Below, one piece after another: positions 35,678 to 44,795 of a stretch of DNA of 64,000 bases. Origin of the DNA: Cytobacillus oceanisediminis. GTDB taxonomy: Bacteria; Bacillota; Bacilli; Bacillales; Cytobacillaceae. The stretch is taken from the NCBI RefSeq assembly GCF_007830235.1, contig NZ_VLKI01000007.1, forward strand, positions 179,477 through 243,476, read 5' to 3'. The notes under the pieces are model-generated. The model was not told the origin of the DNA and made no database searches. It worked only from the letters and a program-made list of their open reading frames with translations. Both the position numbers and the translations under genes were made by a program. Each line of letters begins with the position of its first letter. Position 1 is the stretch's first letter.

Positions 35678-36860
35678 TGTAATGTAGATGACAGATGCCG
35701 ATTTGGTTGGCATGTTAATCTGTAAACTAAACCGCCAAGTACCATTGAGTTATCAGTCAATTTTCTTTTGTCCTGGATGGCAGGAGAAAATTCGCTCAAT
35801 TAATAAAATAAGAATATGAAGATACTCGTTTTAGGAGGAACAGGGTTTTTTGGTCGCCGGTTAGTCCATTTATTACTCGGGGATGGCCACGATGTGACCA
35901 TTGCAACAAGAGGTCAGACACCGGATTTTTTTCGCGACGCCGTGACCCGAATAAAGGTGGACCGGACGAATCATGATGCCATGATGGAAGCGTTCGGCAA
36001 TTGTTATTATGATGTCGTCTACAATCAAATCTGCTTTAATCCTCAAGATGCCGAAATCACCGAAGACGATTTCATGCCGGAACAATACAGCTATGAAATA
36101 TGACTATGCCGAAGGAAAACGCCAAGCCGAAGCCTATTTCTTCCGGAATGCGTCATTTCCCGCCGTTGCAGTTCGCATAGCCATGGTCGTATCGGGGACC
36201 GACGATTATACAGGCCGATTTGATTATTATGTGAAGCATATCGCCGAACATAAATCGATTGGCGTGTTGGAATCCGAACACACGATTTCTTATGTGACGG
36301 CATGGGATGCGGCGAAATTTCCTCATTTTATCGGAGCCAAATCCGATTTTGCCGGGCCGATCAACGCGTCAAACGGAAGTAGTCTGAGCATCCAGGAACA
36401 CGGTCGTCATATTGGGGAATGCCTAAATGTGGAACCGCTGTTTCATTTGGGATCACGCGTGGAACAACTTATCCCTTTATGCCATGCCTTATACATGGAA
36501 GCTGGCGAATACCAGAACGGCGTCTGCCGGTTTTGCGTTTTCACCGATTCGGAAGTCGATTGCCGGTATGGTCCAGGAAAGCATGGCGCGACTGGGCATT
36601 GGAATAAACGGCCGCAACATTTAAATATTTACGAAACAGCCATGGGAGAAGCATGGCAACTTATCAGGAATCCGTATCCCGTTGGCTAATACCATTTGGA
36701 GGCTCGATATTCAATGAACAAGCTCTGGTATTTGTCGCAAATCAGCATTTTTGAAGAAATGTCACGAGAAGAGATAAGAGAGATCGATCAGCTAGATACC
36801 ATCCATCATTTCAATTGGATCACAAAAAACACATTGGTCCAAACCCCGGAGTCCGTCCGC
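35678..36860 (+). repeat. Segmental duplication, block A
   Basis: The block from 35678 through the epimerase remnant into the Crp/Fnr gene is repeated at 39794-40915. The 100-plus bases ahead of the epimerase start are nearly identical in both blocks. Confidence 0.85.
35816..36622 (+). pseudogene. NAD-dependent epimerase/reductase, copy A, broken
   Basis: The start KILVLGGTGFFGRRLVHLLL is a Rossmann NAD(P) site of extended short-chain dehydrogenases. An internal deletion removes the KRYILTSSMAVY region kept in copy B, the frame changes at about 36100, and again near 36470. The C-terminal part (AAKFPHFIGAKSDFAGPINA) is present. Copy A also lacks the ribosome site AAAGGAGA seen before copy B. 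It is not expected to make a full enzyme. Confidence 0.8.
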
Positions 36861-37415
36861 GAGGGACTCTATTTCGTCAAGGAGGGCAAGCTTAGACTCT
36901 ATAAACTGAACGACAGCGGAAAACAGTTCACGCTTGGCATTCTCACAAGAGGAAATATATTCGGAGAGTTAAATTCATTCTCGTTCGGAACCAGGAGGGT
37001 TTATATTGAAACGATGGAATCGTCGCTTCTTTGCACTATGTCCGAGCCTCAGTTTGAGCGACTGATGATCAATCTGCCTCAGCTCGCGCTCAAATTTCTT
37101 AAAGCACTCAGTGACCGGTTAAAGGAGCGGGAGGATCAATTGGAACAGCTTGCGCTTCATGGTCTTAGAAAACGCGTACTCCATCTCCTCTCCACACTGA
37201 GCGCCAAATTCGGCGTCATTCAAGACGGATATGCGTTGATCGATCTGCCGCTTTCACATCAAGAGATTGCCAATATGCTCGGTGCTAGCCGCGAAGCGGT
37301 CAGTGTCGTGATGAGCGAGCTTGCCAAGGGGGGCGTCGTTAAGACATCACGTCTGTCTGTTCAACTTGCTGTTACAATACTTGAAGAAAATATTCCTCGA
37401 AACTCTACACATTGA
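36714..37415 (+). CDS. Crp/Fnr family transcriptional regulator
   Basis: This 233-residue protein has an N-terminal cyclic-nucleotide-binding-like beta-barrel (about 10-125, with GNIFGELNSFSFG), a long dimer helix, and a C-terminal winged helix with DLPLSHQEIANMLGASREAVSVV as the DNA-reading part. No Fnr-type N-terminal Cys cluster is present. GGAGG lies 11 bases before the chosen ATG. A partial duplicate lies at 40763. TGTAA-N6-TTACA sites elsewhere in the window are possible targets (inference). Confidence 0.87.
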   Translation: MNKLWYLSQISIFEEMSREEIREIDQLDTIHHFNWITKNTLVQTPESVREGLYFVKEGKLRLYKLNDSGKQFTLGILTRGNIFGELNSFSFGTRRVYIETMESSLLCTMSEPQFERLMINLPQLALKFLKALSDRLKEREDQLEQLALHGLRKRVLHLLSTLSAKFGVIQDGYALIDLPLSHQEIANMLGASREAVSVVMSELAKGGVVKTSRLSVQLAVTILEENIPRNSTH

Positions 37416-37419
37416 TATG

Positions 37420-37455
37420 CAAAGACCACCGGATTTCCGGTGGTCTTTGCTTTTA
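37420..37455 (+). terminator. Strong rho-independent terminator
   Basis: GCAAAGACCACCGG pairs perfectly with CCGGTGGTCTTTGC around ATTT, followed by TTTT. It ends the Crp/Fnr gene. Confidence 0.92.
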
Positions 37456-37567
37456 CTTTAAGGATAAATGTCGTAAATTGCCATTTAGTTCCCATGTCCG
37501 AAGCCGGAAATGAACGGGCCTCGCGGCTGACGATGATCCACGAGGCCCGTTCACTATCCCTGAGTCC

Positions 37568-38015
37568 TTACGGACGAACGCGGATGATCGTCTTTCCCTT
37601 GATCCGCTCGGTCGGGTTGAAAGCAACGACTGCATCGTCGAGGGTCGCGATTTGGCCGATGTTTGTCCGTAGCCGACCATCCCGGACCCGCTGGACGACC
37701 TCACTCAGTTGCACGCGATCGGCCTCGACAACGAAATCAACCGCCAGGCCCTCGGCCGGGCCGGCGATGGTCACCAGCATTCCGCCGGCGCGAACCAGGC
37801 CCACGGACCTCTTCCCGATGTCACCACCGATCACGTCGAAAACCTGATCGACGTCGCCGACGTCTTCCAGTGAGTCGTTGTCGAGGTCGACGAACTCCTG
37901 CGCGCCGAAGTCGGGCGCAGTCTGACGGTCGGCGGCACGTCCGGTGCCGATGACGTAGGCTCCCGCCTCGCGGGCGAGCTGCGTCATCAGCGAGCCCGCG
38001 AGGCGGCCAAGCCGT
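37568..38015 (-). pseudogene. Zinc-type alcohol dehydrogenase/quinone reductase C-terminal fragment, GC-rich
   Basis: About 145 codons encode the cofactor-binding and C-terminal part of a medium-chain dehydrogenase: SLMTQLAREAGAYVIGTGR, DQVFDVIGGDIGKRS and ERIKGKTIIRV at the end. The N-terminal half is missing. The DNA is far richer in G and C than its surroundings and uses Actinobacteria-like codons, so it was probably acquired. It joins an epimerase fragment at about 38015-38030. Confidence 0.75.
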
Positions 38016-38019
38016 ACAG

Positions 38020-38260
38020 TTCCAATTGCTTAATGAAGTTAACTGATGAATAACCACATCGGGCTGAATGTCGACAAGTGCTGAACATAGCGCCTCTCGA
38101 TCAAATGCATCAACCACGATCGCCATTGCACCGGAAGCTCGAATCAACGGTGTGCGTTCCGGGATATGAGACATCCCAATAACTTCGTGGCCTGCTTGCG
38201 CCAATTTGGGAAGCAGCAATTGGCCGATTACCCCAGTAGAACCTGCTACAAAATTTTCAT
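38020..38260 (-). pseudogene. NAD(P)-dependent epimerase N-terminal fragment
   Basis: Read from the ATG at 38260, one base is missing in the T run (TTTTGTAGCAGG). After it the frame gives VAGSTGVIGQLLLPKLAQAG, a Rossmann start, and DIQPDVVIHQLTSLSNWN. It then runs into the GC-rich dehydrogenase fragment. It lies 25 bases after the MFS gene on the same strand and may once have been its operon partner. Confidence 0.7.
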
Positions 38261-38285
38261 ATGCACAACTCCCAACTTTTTATTA

Positions 38286-39614
38286 TCAAATGCGATTCAT
38301 GATTCTCGCTGCGGTTTCAACTGCCGATTTTGCTTTTCGCGGAACTATCAGCCATTGAACCATCGCCAATATCAGCGTGATAAAAATCAATCCCGATATC
38401 GCAAAGTCAAATTTATGTGTAGTATCATTAACCCAACCGACAAAGATTGGTCCGATCGCCGCGATCAAATATCCGACAGATTGTGTCATAGCTGCCCAGG
38501 ATGCCGCCTCATGGGGATTTGACGCTTCGTCTATCGGCAGCAAAGTCCCTAGAGTAAATAGCATCCCGCAGCCGAGTCCGGATAAAAGAGCCGCCAACCA
38601 AGGAAGTGTAGCGAAAAAAATTAAGATCAGCCCGATTAGCTGCAGAAATGAGGCTGAAAGAAGCCAGACCAAGCGGGAAGGGAAGCGTTTCAGCAGCATA
38701 TGAACCACCAGCCCGCTCGGTATTTGAATCAAGGCAAACATCGTCAGTAGCATTCCCGCGTAAAAGCGTGAGTACCCCGCACTTTCCATCATAGGCGGCA
38801 ACCATCCCATCAAGGAATAAAAAACCAAAGCCATAAGTCCAAAATGGAAGGTTAACAGCCATGCCCTTTTATTGCCCCACGGCAATGCCGACGTTTGAGA
38901 CGGTTCCGCAGCCTCCACGATTGGAGAAAAGACTTGCTGTTTAACTACTGCATACCACACCGGAACAGCCGCGACCGCGAGGAGCGCCCAAAAAGCAAGC
39001 GCCGTTTGCCATGAGTGTAATTTCATTTGAATAGGAGCGGACAAGCTGGCGCCCAGAGCGGCCCCCAGCGACAAGGCCATAGAGTATAAGGCGATCATCA
39101 TTGGAATGTTGCGGAAAAAGTGCTTCTTGATAAATCCGGATAATAGAGGCCCCATCACAGCTATGCCAACACCTGTCAAAACGGCGGTAAGAAGCAGCAT
39201 GGGAGCGGAATGCGCGACCATACGCAAAAGCGAGCCTCCCGTTATCATAACCAGTGAACAGGCAATCCCCCGTTCAAAGCCAATATGTTTGCCGAGTCGA
39301 ATGGATAGCGGTGAAAGAAATCCCATGCAAAGAACCGGGATTGAGGTTAATAAACTGGCTGCAAATGCATTCATGCCCAGATCTCTTCGAATGACCTCTA
39401 GTATGGGCGCGATTGAACTAATCGTAGGCCTCAGATTCAGAGATGCCATAAAGAGGGCGGCGATCGGAAGCCAGTCGGCCGCCTTCGACGGTATTCCTTG
39501 AAGCTGTGAGTTTGCCTCACTGTTTCGAACATTCCGTTCACTGGTCCGAATAAACAAGGTTCGAAGGTTCATCAGTTTCATCTTCTTTCTGAAATTTGTA
39601 TTGGCGATATCCAT
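38286..39614 (-). CDS. MFS transporter, CynX/NimT type
   Basis: This is an intact protein of up to 442 residues with about 12 membrane segments. It has the motif NLRPTISSIAPILEVIRRDL after the first segment, characteristic of the CynX/NimT (cyanate and nitroimidazole-linked) branch. A hydrophilic linker of about 20 residues lies between the halves (SPIVEAAEPSQTS). It likely exports or imports a small organic compound. The exact start is uncertain, since several Met residues lie in the first 16 positions. It is one of few undamaged genes in this island. Confidence 0.82.
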   Translation of the reverse strand: MDIANTNFRKKMKLMNLRTLFIRTSERNVRNSEANSQLQGIPSKAADWLPIAALFMASLNLRPTISSIAPILEVIRRDLGMNAFAASLLTSIPVLCMGFLSPLSIRLGKHIGFERGIACSLVMITGGSLLRMVAHSAPMLLLTAVLTGVGIAVMGPLLSGFIKKHFFRNIPMMIALYSMALSLGAALGASLSAPIQMKLHSWQTALAFWALLAVAAVPVWYAVVKQQVFSPIVEAAEPSQTSALPWGNKRAWLLTFHFGLMALVFYSLMGWLPPMMESAGYSRFYAGMLLTMFALIQIPSGLVVHMLLKRFPSRLVWLLSASFLQLIGLILIFFATLPWLAALLSGLGCGMLFTLGTLLPIDEASNPHEAASWAAMTQSVGYLIAAIGPIFVGWVNDTTHKFDFAISGLIFITLILAMVQWLIVPRKAKSAVETAARIMNRI

Positions 39615-39761
39615 GTTAGCATGTAAAGTTGGATTCCATCAGATCCACTTTTATTTGAAAATCAGCCATCCAGCTGTTCGGTTAAATTATGGTTGCTCAT
39701 CGTTCTGAAACCTCCAATATCGAATGATAGCTTGATTATAATTCTAAAAAAAACGGAGTTC

Positions 39762-39777
39762 TGTAATGTAGCTTACA
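39762..39777. promoter_or_regulatory. Candidate Crp/Fnr-type site TGTAA-N6-TTACA
   Basis: TGTAATGTAGCTTACA is a perfect dyad with the Crp/Fnr half-site spacing and differs in one base from 62240-62255. It lies between the divergent MFS gene and epimerase copy B. Confidence 0.4.
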
Positions 39778-39954
39778 GTTCTCGGCAGAACAATGTAATT
39801 TAGATGACAGATGCCGATTTGGTTGGCATGTTAATCTGTAAACTAAACCGCCAAGTACCATTGAGTTATCAGTCAATTTTCTTTTGTCCCCGATGGCAGG
39901 AGAAAATTCGCTCAATTAATAAAATAAGAATACAAACGTGAAAGGAGAAAATGG

Positions 39955-40455
39955 ATGAAGATACTCGTTTTAGGACGTTTTTTGGTCGCCGGTTAGTCCA
40001 TTTATTTTATTACTCGGGGATGGCCACGATGTGACAATTGTAACAAGAGGTCAGACACCGGATGATTTTGGCGACGCCGTGAACCGAATAAAGGTGGACC
40101 GGACGAACCAGGATGCCATGATGGAAGCGTTCGGTAATTGTTATTATGATGTCGTCTACAATCAAAACTGCTTTAATCCTCAAGATGCCAAAATCGCCGT
40201 GGAATCGTTTGGCGATCACGTTAAGCGTTATATTTTAACCTCGAGCATGGCGGTTTATAATAGTTAAGATACCGAAATCACCGAAGACGATTTCATGCCG
40301 GAACAATACAGCTATGATTTAGACGCTCAGAAATATGACTATGCCGAATAAAAACACCAAGCCGAAGCCTATATCTTCCAGAATGCGGCACTTCCGCCGT
40401 TGTGGTTCAAATCGGCCTGTATAATCGTCGGTCCCCGATACGACCATGGCTAGCG
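39955..40455 (+). pseudogene. NAD-dependent epimerase/reductase, copy B, broken
   Basis: The gene has the ribosome site AAAGGAGA but a 7-base deletion in the glycine-rich start and a small insertion soon after. It keeps VESFGDHVKRYILTSSMAVY, which copy A has lost, then reaches a stop at 40264. A further stop replaces Gly in the YAE*KHQAEAY segment. The copy ends in an inverted 43-base segment. It is clearly inactive. Confidence 0.82.
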
Positions 40456-40679
40456 ATGCGAACAACAAAACTGTGGAAAACTGCAATCTTAAATACAAGC
40501 TGCCTGATTTTATGCAAGCAAATCAGAAAAGATCTGGTATTGAGCTACATCAATTTAACGGTGACCATACATTTGAGCTTCCTGTCACAGCCACATATAT
40601 TAACGATAAAAAAGGAACCGTCATATCCGGTGCTTCAGATTTAAACCATAGATCGATGATGGAACCGTTCAAAGCCTAA
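40456..40679 (+). pseudogene. Peroxiredoxin-like C-terminal fragment
   Basis: The frame KYKLPDFMQANQKRSGIELH then TFELPVTATYINDKKGTVI resembles the last third of the AhpC/TSA-like proteins found broken elsewhere in the window, with the LPVPATFIIDKEG motif. The active-site Cys half is absent. It is fused after the micro-inverted end of epimerase B. Confidence 0.6.
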
Positions 40680-40762
40680 AAAAAGTCCGTTCGTTGCAAT
40701 AATGTTACTGCAACGAACGCCAATGACTTTGCCAACATTATTTTGGAGGACCGATATATCCG

Positions 40763-40915
40763 ATGTGCAAACTATGGTATTTATCTCAAATAAGTATTTT
40801 TGAAGAAATGTCGCGAGAAGAAATTAGAGAGATCGATCAGCTAGATACCATCCATCATTTCAATTGGTTCACAAAAAACACATTGGTCCAAACTCCGGAG
40901 TCCGCCCGCGACGCA
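40763..40915 (+). pseudogene. Crp/Fnr regulator N-terminal duplicate
   Basis: About 50 codons match the first 50 residues of the intact regulator at 36714 (KLWYLSQISIFEEMSREEI). The frame then runs into a UvrA fragment. The DNA-binding domain is missing. Confidence 0.85.
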
Positions 40916-41195
40916 TCGAGCTGGCAAGCGAGCAGCATAGGAAGGGCAGCATCTACGTGATGGACTAGCCGGGACCGAATTGAATATGTCTGACAACGGT
41001 CATCTTCTGGAGATCATGAACCGCCTCGTGGGCGCCGGCAATACCGTGATCGTCATCGAGCACAATCTCGATGTGATCAGTCAAGTGGACTGGATCATCG
41101 ATATGGGACCGGACGGATGGACAGGTGGTGTTCGAGGGCACGCCTTCGCAGATCATCCATGGGAGCAGTCGATCACGGGAAGGTACTTGGCATAA
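40910..41195 (+). pseudogene. UvrA-type ATPase C-terminal fragment
   Basis: The frames read ELASEQHRKGSIYVMD, then GHLLEIMNRLV, GNTVIVIEHNLDVISQ and DWIIDMGPDG, and end SITGRYLA. This is the last about 90 residues of a UvrA or UvrA-like drug-resistance ATPase, including the Walker B/H-loop end. Stops and frameshifts interrupt it. It is joined directly to the Crp duplicate. Confidence 0.85.
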
Positions 41196-41283
41196 TGCAT
41201 CCAATCACTTTGATAAAAGGTAAAACTCAACCATGGCTGCCGGCAGAATCGACAGCTTTTCTCTTAATTAACGGATTCTATTT

Positions 41284-41388
41284 GAAGATTGCGAACGTTC
41301 GTTTTATAATATTAAGAAACTGAAGATGCATGCCGACGGTATAGATAAACGGCGTGGACTATACGATATCATTTACGAAGGAGATTAG
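41284..41388 (+). other. Unassigned short coding-like fragment
   Basis: The frame LFEDCERSFYNIKKLKMHAD, continuing to GLYDIIYEGD and a stop, looks protein-like but has no start and no family that I recognise. Confidence 0.25.
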
Positions 41389-41393
41389 CCGGT

Positions 41394-41733
41394 TTGAAAA
41401 ATAATTTCATCGAATACTGTCTAAACAAAAAAAGGAGCGATTAAGGATTATCCTTTGGGACTCGATCCAATCGCGATAAAAATTGCAGGTAAAATATTCG
41501 CTCTTTTTTATGAGGAAAAAGGGTACTTGAACCTAAAATGTGATCCTGTGATTGCGGAAAACTTGAGAGAGAAGCATGAGGACGTTCTACCGGGGTATCA
41601 TATGAACAAACAGCACTGGAATACGATTATTCTCGAGGGTTCTTTGCCGGAGTCGGATATCTTTGCAATGATTGACCAATCTTACGATTTGGTTGTCAAA
41701 AGCCTTCCTAAGAGAATCCGGGAGTCTATTTAG
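41394..41733 (+). pseudogene. MmcQ/YjbR family protein, one-base frameshift
   Basis: From a TTG after AAGGAGATTAGCC the frame starts LKNNFIEYCLNKK. A seven-A run then shifts the frame, after which DYPLGLDPIAIKIAGKIFAL and MNKQHWNTIILEGSLPESDI follow to the stop. This is the complete MmcQ/YjbR DNA-binding-like fold (about 112 residues). A single extra A is the only lesion, so a sequencing error is possible. Function of the family is uncertain. Confidence 0.7.
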
Positions 41734-41977
41734 TTTTACAATTGTTGGATATCTATCATACAAATGTGTTTCCTCAATTTTTCATGACGAAGGCGGCGCT
41801 CCCGTATCTCAAGGCAGGAAGGGGCAGATCTGCGTAAACCGCGGATTTCTTCATTTTCACGATACAAGTTTATGTCCAATGCGATGGACAAGAACTTGCA
41901 TATCGTTCGAAAGACACGCGCGCTCATATTCAAGATGTCTTCGATTTTCCAATGGCGGTATCAAGCCGGAAAGCTTG

Positions 41978-42214
41978 TCAGCCTCTTGGCAAACCGGCTT
42001 TGATGATGCGTTTCTGGCGAATACTTCTGTACCTTTTCTTTATTCCCGGAAAAGAAGAAGTGTTCCCAGCCTTGTTTTTTGCCGCGGCGCGCAGACTGTT
42101 CAGGGCGTTGATGACAATGCCGTGCTCATAATGATTCAAACAAAGAATGCGCTCGTCCTCTCTCTTCGTCCTGCCTCCCGAATCATGGTAGGAGCCATCT
42201 GCGTGGCGCGTCAT
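41978..42214 (-). other. Possible conserved hypothetical remnant
   Basis: The minus-strand frame contains LNHYEHGIVINALNSLR, which looks like a conserved small Firmicutes protein, but the rest of the frame does not look conserved. Support is weak. No other gene is visible in 41734-42350. Confidence 0.2.
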
Positions 42215-42353
42215 ATTAACGAACCGTATCGTTTATACTCGGCTGCCGCCGCTATTGGCCCAGCAAGTGGAACATCGGCTAAAATTTGTTTCCATTAAAA
42301 TTATACTAATAAGCTCGGGTAAAGGCATTTCAACAGGTATACTTGTCTACATA

Positions 42354-42384
42354 CTGTGCCCTTCTCATTAGAGAGGGGCTTTTT
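42354..42384 (+). terminator. Probable terminator
   Basis: GCCCTTCTC and GAGAGGGGC pair around ATTA, followed by TTTTTTG. The transcript that it ends is unclear. Confidence 0.6.
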
Positions 42385-42504
42385 TGTTTATTTCTATCTT
42401 CAACGTAGCTAGCTGTAATGTTAAAAAGTTCAATTTTACGTTTTTGTATGAAAAGTTCTACAATAAATGGAGGCAAATACATTGATGAGGAAAGGAAGAA
42501 AAAA

Positions 42505-43017
42505 ATGATAAGAGAAGCAACTCAAAATGATTTAATGGACATTTTAAATATCTATAATGATGCCATTCTCAATACGACTGCTGTATACGAATATAAACCC
42601 CAAACGCTTGAAAGCAGACAATTTTGGTATGACCAAAAGAAGGAGGAGGGGTATCCAATATTAGTATACGAACAAGGTCATAAAGTGGTTGGATTTGCGA
42701 CATTTGGTCCTTTTAGAGCGTGGCCGGCTTATAAATATTCAATTGAGCATTCTGTATATGTAGATAAGGAATACAGAAAAAAAGGAATTGGGACTTCTTT
42801 ACTGAAAGAAATAATCGCAAATGCCATGGAGAGGGAGTACATGACTTTAATTGCTGGGATTGATGCCGCAAATGAAAAAAGCATTACCATGCATAAAAAC
42901 TTTGGCTTCGTTCATTCAGATACTATAAAAAAGGCAGGTTTTAAATTCAATAGATGGCTTGACTTAGCTTTTTATCAATTAGAACTTAAAGGACCTAAAA
43001 ATCCTGTGGAAGATTAA
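42505..43017 (+). CDS. GNAT acetyltransferase, phosphinothricin acetyltransferase-like
   Basis: This 170-residue protein begins MIREATQNDLMDILNIYNDA and has EHSVYVDKEYRKKGIGTSLL, the acetyl-CoA binding loop (R-x-x-G-[IL]-G). It then has LIAGIDAANEKSITMHKNFGF, characteristic of the PAT/Bar-like family. Relatives acetylate phosphinothricin, methionine sulfoximine or similar amino compounds. The start at 42505 follows AGGAAGAAAAAA. The longer upstream frame lacks similarity. It is intact among broken neighbours. Confidence 0.85.
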   Translation: MIREATQNDLMDILNIYNDAILNTTAVYEYKPQTLESRQFWYDQKKEEGYPILVYEQGHKVVGFATFGPFRAWPAYKYSIEHSVYVDKEYRKKGIGTSLLKEIIANAMEREYMTLIAGIDAANEKSITMHKNFGFVHSDTIKKAGFKFNRWLDLAFYQLELKGPKNPVED

Positions 43018-43347
43018 ATTTCGTTGGTATTTATAAAGAATCATTACAGAAAGGCGAAAGTTGTGACTGAATGGAATACTTCTGCTAAAGAAAAAGTTCA
43101 CGTTTCCAGTTATTTAGAGAAAATAATGGGTTATATTTATACCTCCTCAGCCTACTTGCTTTGGAGGTTTTTGGCAAATTCTGGAGCGTCCTGGAGACAG
43201 TGTCCTCAATGGAAAACTTAGTTCATAGAATGCTGTGGGGCTTGTTTTTTGTTTTTACTATTATGATATTTCAGCCTAAAAAGCAACTTGTTTTCTTTAA
43301 GCAGCTTAAAGAAATAAAGTAAACTTCAAGCAATTTTTTTAATCTTT

Positions 43348-44015
43348 GTACTTTAACCAATCAAAGAGTGATAAGAATGATAACCTGGCCATAGCCGATA
43401 TGGTGAAGAATGGCTACTATTCCTTTTTCAGGAATACTTCTGGGTAGTTTGAAAAATTGAGAGTACTCATGTCAAACCGAGATGCCATTGTTAAAAGGCT
43501 TGTAAGATCGGTTAATCAAATAAATCGTTGGGTGGACATTGTATTTCCTGAACTAAGGCAAGTATTTAAAGACATCACCGCCAAAGGGGCAATCGCTACA
43601 CTACGGTTTTTTCCTACCCGCTATGGAATTGGGCTCCATGAAGCCAGAAGAAGTCATGGCCGGTTGGAAGTCACTCATGAAAAGACAACCTGGATTAAGG
43701 AAAGCCTATTAACTTCTTGGTAGCAAGGAAACCTGTTGGTACAAGACAAGCAAAGAGGCTTATGTATTTCATCTGGAAAAATTACTCGAAGAGTATGACC
43801 TTGCGGTTCAACAAATAGACAAAGTCGAGCTGGCAATAAAGGAAGAACTCCCTAATATCCCTTTCGCAGATAAGCTGCTTAATTTCAAGGGAATTAGTGA
43901 AATTTCATTAGCCAGTATTTTATGAGAAGCTGGCGATTTAAGTGTCAAAGTCATTAATGAGAAAATTAGTAAACATAACACACTATGTCCTAGCCAAATG
44001 CAAAAAATCAAATAA
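43348..44015 (+). pseudogene. IS110 family transposase, decayed
   Basis: Broken frames give DNLAIADMVKNGYYSFF, then LRVLMSNRDAIVKRLVRSVN and QINRWVDIVFPELRQVFKD. Another frame gives YDLAVQQIDKVELAIKEEL and LLNFKGISEISLASIL. These match the middle and C-terminal parts of IS110 transposases. Stops and frameshifts are frequent and the N-terminal DEDD part is missing. The region 43018-43347 before it holds a small inverted repeat (43292-43314) and no gene. Confidence 0.75.
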
Positions 44016-44155
44016 GCCTGGATGAATAAAATTAACTAGAAATTCCATAACTTTTTCACAATTATATGAAGGTATTCTCCCAAATTAACGAGACTATTCT
44101 ACTAATTGCAGAGAGATTCAACTTTACTTTGCTTCATTTTATTATTCGTTAAATA

Positions 44156-44171
44156 TGTAAGGCACCTAACA
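44156..44171. promoter_or_regulatory. Weak TGTAA-N6-TAACA site before OsmC gene
   Basis: TGTAAGGCACCTAACA differs by one base from the TGTAA-N6-TTACA dyads elsewhere in the window. It lies about 70 bases before the OsmC start. Confidence 0.25.
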
Positions 44172-44242
44172 TTTTTTTAAGAGGATTCCAAGTATACTCC
44201 TATGTGTAAGTTAAAAAAAGCATATTAGAGGAGGAACTAATC

Positions 44243-44683
44243 ATGGCATTAGTGAATTTCAATATCGAATCTACATCTCAAAAGGTAACAACTGAAGTGA
44301 AGGCAAGAGCTCATACATTTTTTGTAGATGAGCCAAAAAACTTAGGTGGAAATGATAAGGGTGCAAATCCATTAAATACACTATTAGGCTCTCTTGCAGG
44401 CTGTGAAAACGCCATTGCCAACATGGTGGCAAAGGAAATGAAGTTTAATTTAAATGGAATCGACTTCAAAATTGAAGGAGCTTTAGATCCAAAAGGCTTA
44501 ATGGGAGATGCATCCGTAAAGCAATACTTCCAAACCCTTACGATTGAAGCACTTGTTGATACTGACGAGTCTGACGAAAGAATTCAAGAGCTTAAAGAAA
44601 AAACAGATTCAAGATGCCCAGTATTCAACATTTTAAAGGATACAAACTTTATTAAGATTCAATCTACTTGGAGAAGAAAATAA
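44243..44683 (+). CDS. OsmC family peroxide-stress protein
   Basis: This 146-residue protein has the OsmC/Ohr layout: LGGNDKGANPLNTLLGSLAGCENAI with the first catalytic Cys, and KTDSRCPVFNILKD with the second. Both Cys residues are present, so thiol-dependent reduction of organic hydroperoxides is expected. GAGGAGGAACTAATC precedes the ATG. It is next to MsrAB and near peroxiredoxins, forming an oxidative-damage group. Confidence 0.88.
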   Translation: MALVNFNIESTSQKVTTEVKARAHTFFVDEPKNLGGNDKGANPLNTLLGSLAGCENAIANMVAKEMKFNLNGIDFKIEGALDPKGLMGDASVKQYFQTLTIEALVDTDESDERIQELKEKTDSRCPVFNILKDTNFIKIQSTWRRK

Positions 44684-44795
44684 TCTTACTGTTTGGCAAG
44701 GAACCCTTTATGAACTTAGAGGTTTTTTCTTAAAATGAAGAATAAATAAGGTTTGGGTAAACTAGGGATATATTGACTATACTGGAGGTCTGTTT

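Larger units (their letters stand above)
39794..40915 (+). repeat. Segmental duplication, block B
   Basis: This is the second copy of the block at 35678-36860, with small indels, an internal micro-inversion at 40409-40451, and a peroxiredoxin piece between the epimerase and Crp parts. Confidence 0.85.

Noticed and set aside
41672..42298. 208-codon plus-strand frame after the MmcQ/YjbR remnant
   Set aside because: Composition is not protein-like, no motif is present and the start lies inside the previous gene.
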